From contig JAJEFB010000032.1 of the NCBI GenBank assembly GCA_022820665.1, positions 83,048 to 147,047 on the forward strand: a stretch of DNA of 64,000 bases, in the 5' to 3' direction. The translations under genes and the position numbers were made by a program. The DNA is from Anaerolineae bacterium (lineage in GTDB: Bacteria > Chloroflexota > Anaerolineae > Aggregatilineales > Phototrophicaceae). Position 1 is the first letter of the stretch, and each line of letters begins with the position of its first letter. Below the pieces are notes generated by a model. The model saw only the letters and a program-made list of their open reading frames with translations, searched no databases and was not told where the DNA came from. Shown here piece after piece: positions 34,539-43,407 of this stretch.

Positions 34539-35522
34539 CTATTCGCTCAAGATCGCCTCGATCCGCGCCAGCTCATCGCCGCTGAAATCGAGGTTATTCA
34601 GCGCGAGGACCGCATCTTCAATCTGAGCGGGCTTGCTCGCGCCGATCAGAGCCGAGGTCATCTCGGGAAGCCGCAGCGTCCAAGCCAGCGCCATTTGCGC
34701 CATGTTTTGGCCGCGCTCGCGGGCGATGGCATTCAGTTTGATGACCTTATCGATCTTTTCCTGGGAAAGGCGATCGCCCCATTGCAGCTTGATGGCGCGC
34801 GAATCTTCCGGCGTGGATCCGATGTATTTGTTGGTCAAGATGCCTTGATCGAGCGGCGAGAAGGCGATACAGCCGATGCCTTCGTCGCCCAGAACATCGG
34901 TCAATCCGTCTTCGATCCAGCGATCAAACATATTGTAGCGCGGCTGGTGAATCAAGCAGGGTGTGCCCAAGCCGCGCAAGATACGCGCCGCTTCGCGCGC
35001 CATTGCCGGGCGATAGCTCGAGATGCCCGCGTAGAGCGCGCGACCGCTGCGCACGATGTGATCGAGCGCTCCCATGGTTTCTTCGAGCGGCGTGTCGGGA
35101 TCGGGACGATGGCTGTAAAAGATATCAAAGTAATCGAGGCCCGCGCGCTTGAGGCTCTGGTCGCAACTGGCGATGAGACTCTTGCGCGAGCCCCATTCGC
35201 CGTAGGGTCCCTCCCACATGCGGTAGCCGGCCTTGTTGGAAACGATGAGTTCGTCGCGATAAGGCGCCAGGTCCTGACGGAAGATCTGCGCGAAGGTCTC
35301 TTCCGCGGAGCCGGGCGGCGGACCATAGTTGTTGGCGATGTCGATATGCGTGACGCCGAGGTCGAATGCCGTCCGCAGCATGTCGCGCGCGTTTTCGAGC
35401 GTATCAACGCCGCCGAAGTTCCACCAGATGCCGATCGAAATCGCCGGCAAGAGCAAGCCACTGCGTCCAGATCGACGATATTTCATCGTGTCGTAGCGCG
35501 TGCCCGCGGCCTGATAAACCAT
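34539..35522 (-). CDS. aldo/keto reductase, YghZ/L-glyceraldehyde 3-phosphate reductase-like
   Basis: A 327-residue (beta/alpha)8 reductase. The catalytic residues are visible as Asp and Tyr in HIDIANNYGPPPGSAEE, Lys in VSNKAGYRMW and His in YSHRPDPDTP. NYGPPPGSAE and GISSYRPA are characteristic of the YghZ/Kv-beta-like branch, which reduces small aldehydes with NADPH. AGGAGA 6 bp before the ATG fixes the start. It is the first gene of a two-gene unit with the FGGY kinase. Confidence 0.88.
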   Translation of the reverse strand: MVYQAAGTRYDTMKYRRSGRSGLLLPAISIGIWWNFGGVDTLENARDMLRTAFDLGVTHIDIANNYGPPPGSAEETFAQIFRQDLAPYRDELIVSNKAGYRMWEGPYGEWGSRKSLIASCDQSLKRAGLDYFDIFYSHRPDPDTPLEETMGALDHIVRSGRALYAGISSYRPAMAREAARILRGLGTPCLIHQPRYNMFDRWIEDGLTDVLGDEGIGCIAFSPLDQGILTNKYIGSTPEDSRAIKLQWGDRLSQEKIDKVIKLNAIARERGQNMAQMALAWTLRLPEMTSALIGASKPAQIEDAVLALNNLDFSGDELARIEAILSE

Positions 35523-35718
35523 AGTTCATCTCCTCTTAAAGCATGTTGGATAAGCGAAGCTGGCACAAATATAACATAGGGCGTCATTTAATCCTTGTCT
35601 CATTTGCGCGCGCTATCGGGAGGCGATTCGCCTTTCGCCGCCAAAGATTGCAGCCATGACATGACGGGAGGGCGTGATACAATAGGCAGCGCCTTCCGCG
35701 AGACGCCTTGGAATTGCA

Positions 35719-38226
35719 ATGTCTGTACGCTCTCTGCATTTGCATCGGTTCTTCCCCCTCCTCCTGCTGGTTCTGTTACTGCCGGTCAGCGCCCAGCAGA
35801 ACTTCCAGGATGTTATCGAAATGGGGGTCGAGGTCGGTTTCGATTCCTTCTTCCGCACCGGTCAGTGGACACCTGTGCGCGTCGAACTTGGCAACAATGG
35901 CGAATCCATCAAAGGGCGTCTGGTGATACGTCCGGAGACTTCCGGCACAGTGGTTGGCAATGCCTTCAGCACCCCCATCGACTTGCCAAATGGCGCGCGG
36001 AAATCCGCCACAGTTTACATTCAAGCGCGTTCCTTCCCCGATTCGATTCGCGTCGAACTAATCGATGAAGACGGCCTTATTCATGCCACGCGAGAAGCCA
36101 GGCTCCATGACTTGGGTCCTGGCGATCAGCTCTACGCCGTGGTGAGCGGTCCCAATGTCATCGCGCCGAATCTTTCGGGCGTCCACATCGGGGGCGCCGC
36201 GGCCGAGCAGGCGCTTTGGCAGATTCACGAAATCCCGGAAAAAGCATGGGCGCTGCAATCGCTGGACGCCATGCTGCTGATCAACGTCAATAGTGAAAGT
36301 CTATCCAGCCCGCAAAGACAAGCGATACGACGCTGGGTGCGGGACGGCGGGCATCTCATCGTGATTGGCGGACCCGCGGCGCAAGCCAGCGCGCTGGCGC
36401 TGGGCGAAATATTGCCATTGCTGCCAGAAGACAGCCGCTCCCTTGACGACATCAGCGCGCTCGCGCGTTTTAGCGGCGACAACAGCAGCCAACTGCGGGA
36501 ACGGACAATAGTCGCAGTCGGCTCTTTGCATCAAGACGCGCAGGTACTCGCCGAGCAAGGCGGCCTACCGCTTCTGGCGCGGCGCGAGATGGGCGCCGGA
36601 CTGGTGGATTTTCTGGCGATTGATCCGACCTTGGAACCGCTGGCGAGTTGGGAGCAGATCGGCCGTCTGTGGATGACGATACTGGCGTCACGAACGCCGC
36701 ATCCGACTTGGGTCCTGGGCTTCACGCGCCCGGAATCGGGAGCCGAAGCGGTCGCGAACCTGCCCGGGGTAGACCTGTTGCCGCCTCTGCAAACGCTATG
36801 TCTGTTCCTGGCTTTATACATCGTATTAGTCGGACCATTCAATTATTTCATACTGTCGCGGATCAAGCGCAGCGGATGGGGCTGGGTCACTATTCCCCTG
36901 GTAATTGTCGTCTTTACAGGAATCGCCTGGACAGTCGGCTTCAGCCTGCGCGGCGCCGAGATTATTGTCAGCCGGCTCAGCGTCGTGCAATCCTTCTCGG
37001 ACAGCGACGAGGCGCGGCTGGACCAGGTCATCGGTTTGCTGTCGCCCCGGCGCGCCACTTATTCGCTGAACGTGCCGGAGGATCATTTCCTGGCGGTAGC
37101 CGGCGCGACTACGTCAAGTACGCTTTTCGCCAGCAATACCATCCAAACGTCGACCGAAATCCAGCAGGGTTCGCGCTTTGGCGCGGGGGACTTCACCATC
37201 GACGGCGGCATCTTCGCCAATTTCGCCATCGCGGGACACATACCGCGGCCGGCGATCGGCGGCAGTTTCTTGCTCGACTTTGAAATCCTAGAAAGTGGAC
37301 GGATGGCGGGCACCTATCAAGGCGTCATTCGCAACGACAGCGACATCATCTTGCGCGACGCGGTCATCCTGGGTCACGGGCTGGACTATCCCTTGGTCGG
37401 CGACTTCGCGCCCGGTGATATTCTGGCGCTGGACGGGCAGACCTTGCGCGCCGATATCGCCGATTACCCAGCGCAGCCCAACCAACTGGAACTCGCCCTC
37501 ACGGCGCTGGACTACAGCACATCCCCGTTTTCGAGCAGCAAAACCACCATGTCGCTGAAACAAATCCAGGGCGAACGCTTCCTGCGCACACGGGCGTTTC
37601 TCAACGTACAATCTGTCGCTGAAAAACAGGCGGCGCGGGAACAATCCTTCCTGGCGAGTTTCACGCTCGATCAATTCAGCTCAACTGCGCGCGGGACGAA
37701 GCTGTACCTCGCCGGGTGGGACGATAGCTGGCCGCGGGATCTGGAAATCGAGGGAGCGGCCTGGAGTTCCATAGATTCCACACTCTATTTGATCGAACTC
37801 GATGTCGAAATCAATTTGCCCAGGGTACGAGCCACGCTGCCATCTGAATACTTCACTTGGATCACCTTGAGCCGTGATGGCATTACCGGCAATGGCACCG
37901 AGAATTTCAGTCTGTATGAAGGGCAGTCGGTGGAATTCCTGCTCAGCCCGCAACCTGGCTTAGCCATGGACAAGGTAGAGCGGATGCTGCTCGAAATCGA
38001 TCGCGGCGGGGGCTATGCGCAATCGCTGGATATCGAGTTGCTCAACACCATAAACAACGAGTACGACGCCTTCGGGTATCGCGAGGGCGACGAATTGGAC
38101 CTTGTGAATCCACAGCCCTACCTCGGCGCTAACAACGAAGTGCAAGTCCGCCTGAAATTCGACGAAGGCGTTGGCACGGCGCGCGTTCGGAAAATCCGCA
38201 TCGAGCAGACCGGTACCTACAATTGA
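35719..38226 (+). CDS. large exported membrane protein of unknown function, paired with an ABC ATPase
   Basis: An 835-residue protein. It begins with a signal peptide (HRFFPLLLLVLLLPVSAQQ). Residues ~25-350 are extracytoplasmic: a beta-rich start then a Rossmann-like patch (GGHLIVIGGPAAQ) that recalls glutamine amidotransferase-like folds without a catalytic triad. Two membrane helices follow (LCLFLALYIVLVGPFNYFIL and WVTIPLVIVVFTGIAWTVGF), then ~430 further beta-rich residues. The downstream ABC ATPase is adjacent and no canonical permease is present, so this could be an atypical membrane partner; an envelope stress or export role is guesswork. Confidence 0.75.
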   Translation: MSVRSLHLHRFFPLLLLVLLLPVSAQQNFQDVIEMGVEVGFDSFFRTGQWTPVRVELGNNGESIKGRLVIRPETSGTVVGNAFSTPIDLPNGARKSATVYIQARSFPDSIRVELIDEDGLIHATREARLHDLGPGDQLYAVVSGPNVIAPNLSGVHIGGAAAEQALWQIHEIPEKAWALQSLDAMLLINVNSESLSSPQRQAIRRWVRDGGHLIVIGGPAAQASALALGEILPLLPEDSRSLDDISALARFSGDNSSQLRERTIVAVGSLHQDAQVLAEQGGLPLLARREMGAGLVDFLAIDPTLEPLASWEQIGRLWMTILASRTPHPTWVLGFTRPESGAEAVANLPGVDLLPPLQTLCLFLALYIVLVGPFNYFILSRIKRSGWGWVTIPLVIVVFTGIAWTVGFSLRGAEIIVSRLSVVQSFSDSDEARLDQVIGLLSPRRATYSLNVPEDHFLAVAGATTSSTLFASNTIQTSTEIQQGSRFGAGDFTIDGGIFANFAIAGHIPRPAIGGSFLLDFEILESGRMAGTYQGVIRNDSDIILRDAVILGHGLDYPLVGDFAPGDILALDGQTLRADIADYPAQPNQLELALTALDYSTSPFSSSKTTMSLKQIQGERFLRTRAFLNVQSVAEKQAAREQSFLASFTLDQFSSTARGTKLYLAGWDDSWPRDLEIEGAAWSSIDSTLYLIELDVEINLPRVRATLPSEYFTWITLSRDGITGNGTENFSLYEGQSVEFLLSPQPGLAMDKVERMLLEIDRGGGYAQSLDIELLNTINNEYDAFGYREGDELDLVNPQPYLGANNEVQVRLKFDEGVGTARVRKIRIEQTGTYN

Positions 38227-38243
38227 GAGAGCGAGCCCCATCT

Positions 38244-39203
38244 ATGGAAGAAACGATCATCAAAACGCAAGCGCTAAAGAAGTCATTCGGCGAGTTTGAA
38301 GCCTTGCGCGGCATCTCATTGGAGGTCCCGGCCGGTTCGATCTATGGATTCGTCGGTCCCAATGGCGCTGGCAAAACCACCACCATGCGCATATTGACCA
38401 CGCTCACTCGCCCCAATGATGGACAAGCCTGGGTCGCGGGTCATTCGGTGCTGGAAGACCGGCGCGCCGTGCGGCGCGCCATCGGTTACATGCCCGACGA
38501 ATTCGGCGTCTATGAAGACTTGCGCGTTTGGGAGTACCTGGACTTCTTCGCCGCCTGCTACGACATATCCGAGAACGAGCGCAAGGTGCTGGTGGCGGAC
38601 TTGCTGGAATTGGTTGATTTGCAGCATCGCCGCGAAGATATGGTGGACAAGCTCAGCCGAGGAATGAAGCAGCGGCTTTCCCTGGCGCGAACGCTGGCTC
38701 ATGATCCGCAGGTGTTGATCCTGGACGAGCCAGCCTCGGGGCTGGATCCGCGCGCGCGCGTCGAGATCCGCGAATTGCTGGGCGAACTGGCCAATATGGG
38801 CAAAACGATCTTCTTCTCGTCCCATATTCTGGCGGATGTTGAAGACATTTGCTCACACATCGGCATCGTCGAAGCGGGCGAGTTGATCATGCAAGGCAGT
38901 ATTGATGAACTGAAGTTACAGTTGATGGCGCATCGAGAGATCATCATCACCGTGATGGATCACGAGAACGCCCAAGCTGTATTGAGCTTGGTCGGCGGCA
39001 TGCGCAATGTCGCCGCCGCGGAAGAGATCGTCCCCAAGAGCGGTCGCGCGCGCGTGCGCCTTGACTTCTCCGGCAATGACGAGGATTTGTCGAAACTGTG
39101 CAGCGATCTGTTCCAGGGCGAGATTGCCATGCTGGGATTCAACGAAGAGGAAAAAGATCTTGAGCATATGTTCATGCGCGTCACGCGCGGGCTGGTGACC
39201 TAG
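38244..39203 (+). CDS. ABC transporter ATP-binding protein (CcmA/NatA type)
   Basis: A 319-residue ABC ATPase of the ABC-2 exporter class. Walker A is GPNGAGKTT, the signature is LSRGMKQR, Walker B is VLILDEPASGLDP, and the switch His is in FSSHILADV. A C-terminal ~90-residue extension is typical of this class. The ATG at 38244 (MEETIIK) is preferred to a TTG at 38223 that overlaps the upstream stop. An ABC-2 permease would be expected next to it, but an IolB-like gene follows instead, so either the upstream 835-residue protein or a distant permease is the partner. Confidence 0.88.
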   Translation: MEETIIKTQALKKSFGEFEALRGISLEVPAGSIYGFVGPNGAGKTTTMRILTTLTRPNDGQAWVAGHSVLEDRRAVRRAIGYMPDEFGVYEDLRVWEYLDFFAACYDISENERKVLVADLLELVDLQHRREDMVDKLSRGMKQRLSLARTLAHDPQVLILDEPASGLDPRARVEIRELLGELANMGKTIFFSSHILADVEDICSHIGIVEAGELIMQGSIDELKLQLMAHREIIITVMDHENAQAVLSLVGGMRNVAAAEEIVPKSGRARVRLDFSGNDEDLSKLCSDLFQGEIAMLGFNEEEKDLEHMFMRVTRGLVT

Positions 39204-39208
39204 TTGCA

Positions 39209-39301
39209 TTTCTTGTTTAATAAACCAACTTGCTCGCTAGAGCAGAAGGTTAATTGTTTTCTGTGCGCGCGGCAGATCTTATCGCTGCCGCCGAGCGGCT
39301 A
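39209..39301 (-). repeat. Structured intergenic element, copy 5
   Basis: On the minus strand it begins TAGCCGCTCGGCGGCAGCG, has CTGCCGCGCGCACAGAAAAC, and a hairpin AATTAACC-TTCT-GCTC-TAGC-GAGC-AAGTT-GGTTTATT. The inner pair GCTC/GAGC replaces CGTCGC/GCGACG of copy 6, and AACC/GGTT is kept. It fills the gap between the ABC ATPase and the IolB-like gene. Confidence 0.75.
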
Positions 39302-39317
39302 ATACCGGAGCATAGTC

Positions 39318-40208
39318 ATGTCGACATTCACAGCGGATAGGCTGCATATCCCAGCGAATGACAGCGGCAGAGCCGGCGCCTTTGCCGCGCTCGACGCCAA
39401 AAGAGCCGGCTGGGATACGATGAACTTCGCGGCGGTGCGCCTGAGCGCCGGCAGAACCTTCGAGATCGCCATCGACGCCTTCGAGTACGTAGCCGTCATT
39501 CTCAGCGGCCAGTGCAATATCCGCACCAACAAAGGCGATTTTTCTCAGGTAGGTCGGCGCGAGAATGTCTTTGCAGGCATGCCCTATGCCCTCTACCTGC
39601 CGGCTCATACCGAATTTGAAATTGAAGCCATCAGCGACGATTTTGAGTTCGCATCGTGCTGGTCGCCAACGGAAAGAGACAGTCAGGCGCGCTTGATCAC
39701 GCCAGGCGATGTAGAAGCGCAATTGCTTGGGGGCGGCAACGCCTCGCGGCAAATGTGCCGCGTGATCGGATCGGGATTCCCGGCCGACCGAATTCTCGTT
39801 TATGAGTTGTATACGCCAGGCGGTAACTGGTCGAGTTACCCGCCGCGCAAGCACGATACACACAAGACTGACGAAAAAGGCAAGGTGCTGGAAGCGCAGT
39901 TGAACCGCTTTAGTTTCTTCAAGTTCAATCGTCCCACGGGCTATGCCTACCAGCGCGTCTACAGCGCGGACAAAGGTTCGAACGCCCTGATAATGGCGCG
40001 TCAGCATGATATCGTGACTATGCCCTCCGGCTACTATACCTTGGTTAGCGCTCCGGCAACGACAACCTATACGCTCAACTTCCTCGCCGGTTCCAGCAGA
40101 GCCTTCGCCGCCACGACCGACCCGGACTACGCTTGGGTCGGGGATACCCTCACAGCCAGCGATCCGCGCCTGCCGGTCGTGGATCTGGGCATGGAAATCG
40201 GCCATTAG
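39318..40208 (+). CDS. iolB: 5-deoxy-glucuronate isomerase-like protein (IolB family)
   Basis: A 296-residue bicupin. NWSSYPPRKHDTH is the IolB metal-binding signature, and FFKFNRPTGYAYQRVYS plus the GYYTLVSAPATTTYTLNFLAG segment (quoted as GYYTLVSAP) fit the second cupin. IolB converts 5-deoxy-D-glucuronate to 2-deoxy-5-keto-gluconate in myo-inositol breakdown. The usual Glu-rich LEEIYYYR stretch is replaced by LEAQLNRFSFFKF, so the substrate may differ slightly. CGGAG 8 bp before the ATG supports the start. No other iol gene is adjacent; the Gfo/Idh/MocA enzyme at 24185 is the only possible partner here. Confidence 0.82.
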   Translation: MSTFTADRLHIPANDSGRAGAFAALDAKRAGWDTMNFAAVRLSAGRTFEIAIDAFEYVAVILSGQCNIRTNKGDFSQVGRRENVFAGMPYALYLPAHTEFEIEAISDDFEFASCWSPTERDSQARLITPGDVEAQLLGGGNASRQMCRVIGSGFPADRILVYELYTPGGNWSSYPPRKHDTHKTDEKGKVLEAQLNRFSFFKFNRPTGYAYQRVYSADKGSNALIMARQHDIVTMPSGYYTLVSAPATTTYTLNFLAGSSRAFAATTDPDYAWVGDTLTASDPRLPVVDLGMEIGH

Positions 40209-40360
40209 CGGAAGATCCGCGATTACAGACCCATTGCTCGCCAAAGCCCGAAAAGTCTAGCAATCTTGCCTGCTTGCCTTCAGCAGCTTTTTTTGACCCA
40301 TGCTAGAATGAGCTTGCGTTTGTCAAAACTGTGTCGCGAAACTAATGGCAAGGAGCGGAT

Positions 40361-42037
40361 ATGCGCCGTCTAATTCTACTTTTGGGTACAATGATCGTCT
40401 TGACGACGGTCGGGACATCTGCGGTTCTGGCACAGCGGGTCCATATCGTTCAAGTCGGGGAGACTTTGTTTCGGATCGCCTTGAACAATGGCATTTCGCT
40501 TGCCGCGCTGGCGGATGCAAATGGCTTGAGCGCGCCATACTTGATTCACGCGGGCAACCAGATAGTCATCCCGGGGCCAAATGCGCCTGCCTCTAATCCC
40601 GCGGCGCCTGCAGGAAGTCCTCAGGCGACCACGTCGTACACAACGCATACCGTACAGCCGGGTGAAAGCCTGGCGAGTATCGCCGCGAGATACGGCGTGA
40701 CATATCTGGAATTGGCGAGCTTGAATTCGCTGGCCAATCCGGACGTGCTCTTTGTAGGCCAAGTATTACGGGTTCCTGCTCCCGCCCCGCCGCCAGCCAG
40801 CCCTCAACCTGTCAGCCAACCAGAACCCCAACCTGTCAGCCAGCCACAGCCACAGCCAGTGCAGACGACCGGCACCTATACGGTACGAGGGGGCGATTCG
40901 CTGGCCAAAATTGCGGCGCAATTCAACATCAATTACTTTGAACTGGCGCGCATGAACGGGATCGTCAATCCGGATATCTTGTCGGTAGGCATGGTATTGA
41001 AGGTGCCCGGCGCGCCGCCTCCACCGCCAGCACCGGCAGCGCCAGCTCCTCAAGAGAGCACGGGCCCGCCTGTCACCGTTGCGCCGCCGCCAGTGAGCAC
41101 AGCGAATACTGGCGGCTTTGAATTGGGCGGACAAGCATTGAGCTTCGCGCATCCCGGCCACATGCACAATGCGCGCATGACCTGGGTCAAGCGCCAAATC
41201 AAATGGCACGGCGAGCCCGCGGGCAACTTCCAGCACGTTATCGACAGCGCCCATGCCAACGGATTCAAAGTATTGCTGAGCGTCATCGGCGAGCCAGGCG
41301 GAATCGCCGCCAATCCGGGCGGTTATTACCAGAGTTTCGCCAACTTCCTGGGCGGTCTGGCGCGCGGAGGCGCGGACGCCATTGAAGTCTGGAACGAGAT
41401 GAATATCGACCGCGAATGGCCATCTGGCTTGATCAGCGGCGCCAACTACACGCAAATGCTAAGCGCCGCGTACCACGCGATCAAGTCGGCAAATCCGGGA
41501 ACACTGGTCATAAGCGGAGCGCCAGCCCCGACCGGCTTCTTCCAGGGTTGTTCCACCAACGGCGGCGATGACGACTGTTACATGCGCCAAATGGCTGCGG
41601 CAGGCGCCGCCAACGTAATGGATTGCGTGGGCATTCACTACAATGCGGGCATCGTGCCGCCGGACGCGTCAAGCGGGGCGCCTGTCGGTAGTTCGGGCCA
41701 CTATTCCTGGTACTTGCCGCGCATGATGAATCTCTACCGCAGCTTCTTCCCGACCAAGCCGCTCTGCTTCACCGAGCTGGGTTACCTGACCGGCGAAGGA
41801 ATCGGGGCGCTACCAAGCGGCTTTGCCTGGGCTTCGGGCAATACCCTGGGCGAGCAGGCTTCCTGGCTGGCTGGCGCAGTCCATCGTTTGCGCGGTTCCG
41901 GCTACGTCCGCTTGTACATCGTGTGGAACGTGGATTCTACGCATTGGAGTTCCGATCCACAGTCCGGTTACGCGATCGTTCGTCCGGATGGCAGATGCCC
42001 GGCTTGCGACTCTCTGCGCGCCGCCATGGGCGGGTAG
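40361..42037 (+). CDS. secreted LysM-repeat glycoside hydrolase-like protein
   Basis: A 558-residue exported protein. Residues 1-25 are a signal peptide ending VLAQ. Three LysM domains follow at ~26-72, ~95-140 and ~172-218 (each with the YTVxxGDSL-type start and a VxxGxxLxVP end), joined by Pro/Gln-rich linkers. LysM binds peptidoglycan or chitin. Residues ~260-558 are a TIM barrel of clan GH-A: EVWNEMNIDREWP for the acid/base Glu and LCFTELGYLTGEG for the nucleophile. AAGGAG before the ATG is strong. A cell-wall-attached glycosidase is likely; its glycan target is unknown. It ends in a very stable terminator. Confidence 0.88.
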   Translation: MRRLILLLGTMIVLTTVGTSAVLAQRVHIVQVGETLFRIALNNGISLAALADANGLSAPYLIHAGNQIVIPGPNAPASNPAAPAGSPQATTSYTTHTVQPGESLASIAARYGVTYLELASLNSLANPDVLFVGQVLRVPAPAPPPASPQPVSQPEPQPVSQPQPQPVQTTGTYTVRGGDSLAKIAAQFNINYFELARMNGIVNPDILSVGMVLKVPGAPPPPPAPAAPAPQESTGPPVTVAPPPVSTANTGGFELGGQALSFAHPGHMHNARMTWVKRQIKWHGEPAGNFQHVIDSAHANGFKVLLSVIGEPGGIAANPGGYYQSFANFLGGLARGGADAIEVWNEMNIDREWPSGLISGANYTQMLSAAYHAIKSANPGTLVISGAPAPTGFFQGCSTNGGDDDCYMRQMAAAGAANVMDCVGIHYNAGIVPPDASSGAPVGSSGHYSWYLPRMMNLYRSFFPTKPLCFTELGYLTGEGIGALPSGFAWASGNTLGEQASWLAGAVHRLRGSGYVRLYIVWNVDSTHWSSDPQSGYAIVRPDGRCPACDSLRAAMGG

Positions 42038-42056
42038 AACAGCCCGACAAGTCAAG

Positions 42057-42095
42057 CAACGAGGGTGAGGCTAGTAGCCTCACCCTCGTTGTCGG
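42057..42095 (+). terminator. Terminator with a perfect 17-bp stem
   Basis: CAACGAGGGTGAGGCTA (42057-42073) and its exact complement TAGCCTCACCCTCGTTG (42075-42091) are separated by one G, so the effective loop uses the inner base pairs. TCGGTTTTA follows. It is 20 bp past the stop of the LysM glycosidase gene. Confidence 0.85.
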
Positions 42096-42148
42096 TTTTA
42101 CACAAGGGCGTCGAGCGCAGCGATTTTCGGGGCCCTGATAGGTTGCGT

Positions 42149-42174
42149 AGGGCGCATAGACACTGACCGCCGGG
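42149..42174 (+). repeat. Nested short repeat, copy 2
   Basis: GGCGCATAGACACTGACCGC followed by CGGG matches the 13706 and 48601 copies. It is preceded by GTAGG and followed by TGCCCCTACATTC, so it again sits between two halves of a palindromic repeat. Confidence 0.5.
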
Positions 42175-42204
42175 TGCCCCTACATTCAAATTCGCCACTC
42201 CGTC

Positions 42205-42522
42205 TTAGAGTTGATAATCCCCGGTGACGCGAACGATCTTGTGGCTGTAGTTCTCCACGTATTCCATCAGCTTTGCCTGTAAATCCGCCCAGTCGGGACT
42301 GGTGATGATCCGGCGCATGGATTCGTCGTCTTCGGCGATAGCGCCGGCCATGATTTTAGGCATATCGGAATCGGTATAAACGCTGTACCAGGCTTCAATC
42401 GGCGTCAAGCCCAACTTGGTCGTATTGGGGACCCATTCGCGCATCACGAATTCAAAATACTCTTGATCAAGCCCGGGTTTGATGTCCCAGTTCATCAGCA
42501 GCTTGACATTTCCGTTTGGCAT
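42205..42522 (-). CDS. small conserved-looking protein, possible dimeric alpha/beta barrel
   Basis: A 105-residue protein. It opens KLLMNWDIKPGLDQEYFEFVMREW and has an alternating strand-helix pattern (AWYSVYTDSDMPKIMAGAI, DWADLQAKLMEYVENYSHKI in two pieces), which suggests a ferredoxin-like dimeric alpha/beta barrel of the ABM or NIPSNAP sort. No catalytic residue can be assigned. It is transcribed with, or just after, the metallo-hydrolase gene 74 bp upstream. Codon use is like its neighbours. Confidence 0.65.
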   Translation of the reverse strand: MPNGNVKLLMNWDIKPGLDQEYFEFVMREWVPNTTKLGLTPIEAWYSVYTDSDMPKIMAGAIAEDDESMRRIITSPDWADLQAKLMEYVENYSHKIVRVTGDYQL

Positions 42523-42596
42523 GGGTTCGCGCTCGCTTTTGGCGGGTTCTGACCACCACTATAACGCATAATCGCTTCGGGCGTCCAAAGAAGGTT

Positions 42597-43247
42597 TCAA
42601 ATATGAGCCGAGGAGGCGCGCAACAGCGCCACCCCCGTTTGTTCCGGCAGAAGGCTCATCGTCACTCGCAGCGTATCCACCGGTTCCACCTGTCCGACGC
42701 CCATGGCTTTGAGGAAGCCATCCACTATCGGTCCACCATCGGCGCTGCCCTTCTTGCCACGGTACATAGGAATGACGAGATTGGGTTCGATCAGGCTGAT
42801 CAATTCCGCCAGTTGCTCATTGGGCAAGCCGGAGCCGCCATTCACGGGCATCAACAAAACATTGACTTCATCAAATTGCTCGATCATGGATTGGTCGGGC
42901 ACCTGCCGCAGCTTTCCCAGATGCAATACGCTTAGGTTGTTGGAAAACTCGAAAAGGTAAGCGATATTGTCCAAAACGCGGTCTTTGTCGGGATCGTGAA
43001 TATGAAGCTCTATGCCGGTGACGAAGAGGTCGCCTACTTCGTATTCTCCGGGACCGGAAATCACATAGTCACGGTCTTTAACTTGCTCGACATCGTGTCG
43101 AGACAATTCGTGGCTGACAGTGACAAGATTGGCGCGCAGCTTCAGTTCTGGCGCGCCCTTCGCCGGCTTGTGGGGATCGGTCACCACGGACGTGTGGCCG
43201 CGCTCGGAAATCTTAAAGCAGTTTCTACCAAACCAGGTGATATCCAA
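42597..43247 (-). CDS. MBL-fold hydrolase-like protein with degenerate metal site
   Basis: A 216-residue protein of the UPF0173/YtkL-type metallo-beta-lactamase fold: MDITWFGRNCFKI at the start, LVTVSHELSRHDVEQV, GPGEYEVGDL, and LHLGKLRQVP. In true hydrolases the third strand carries HxHxDH; here it is SHELSRHD, so at least part of the zinc site is altered. Related proteins are common in Chloroflexota and often of unknown function. The start is TTG at 43247, well placed 7 bp after AAGGAG. Confidence 0.75.
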   Translation of the reverse strand: MDITWFGRNCFKISERGHTSVVTDPHKPAKGAPELKLRANLVTVSHELSRHDVEQVKDRDYVISGPGEYEVGDLFVTGIELHIHDPDKDRVLDNIAYLFEFSNNLSVLHLGKLRQVPDQSMIEQFDEVNVLLMPVNGGSGLPNEQLAELISLIEPNLVIPMYRGKKGSADGGPIVDGFLKAMGVGQVEPVDTLRVTMSLLPEQTGVALLRASSAHI

Positions 43248-43407
43248 GGTGATACTCCTTCATCGCCAGCTTAGCAAGCATGTTCTAATTGTAGCGCGAG
43301 AATGGTGATAGGGAAAGCCCGAAGTAGCGGCAAGCAAGTTTGCGATTCAGGGCAATAGCCTGGAAGTTTCATATTCATTCTGAGCAGTTCATTCTGACCA
43401 GCGGGCG

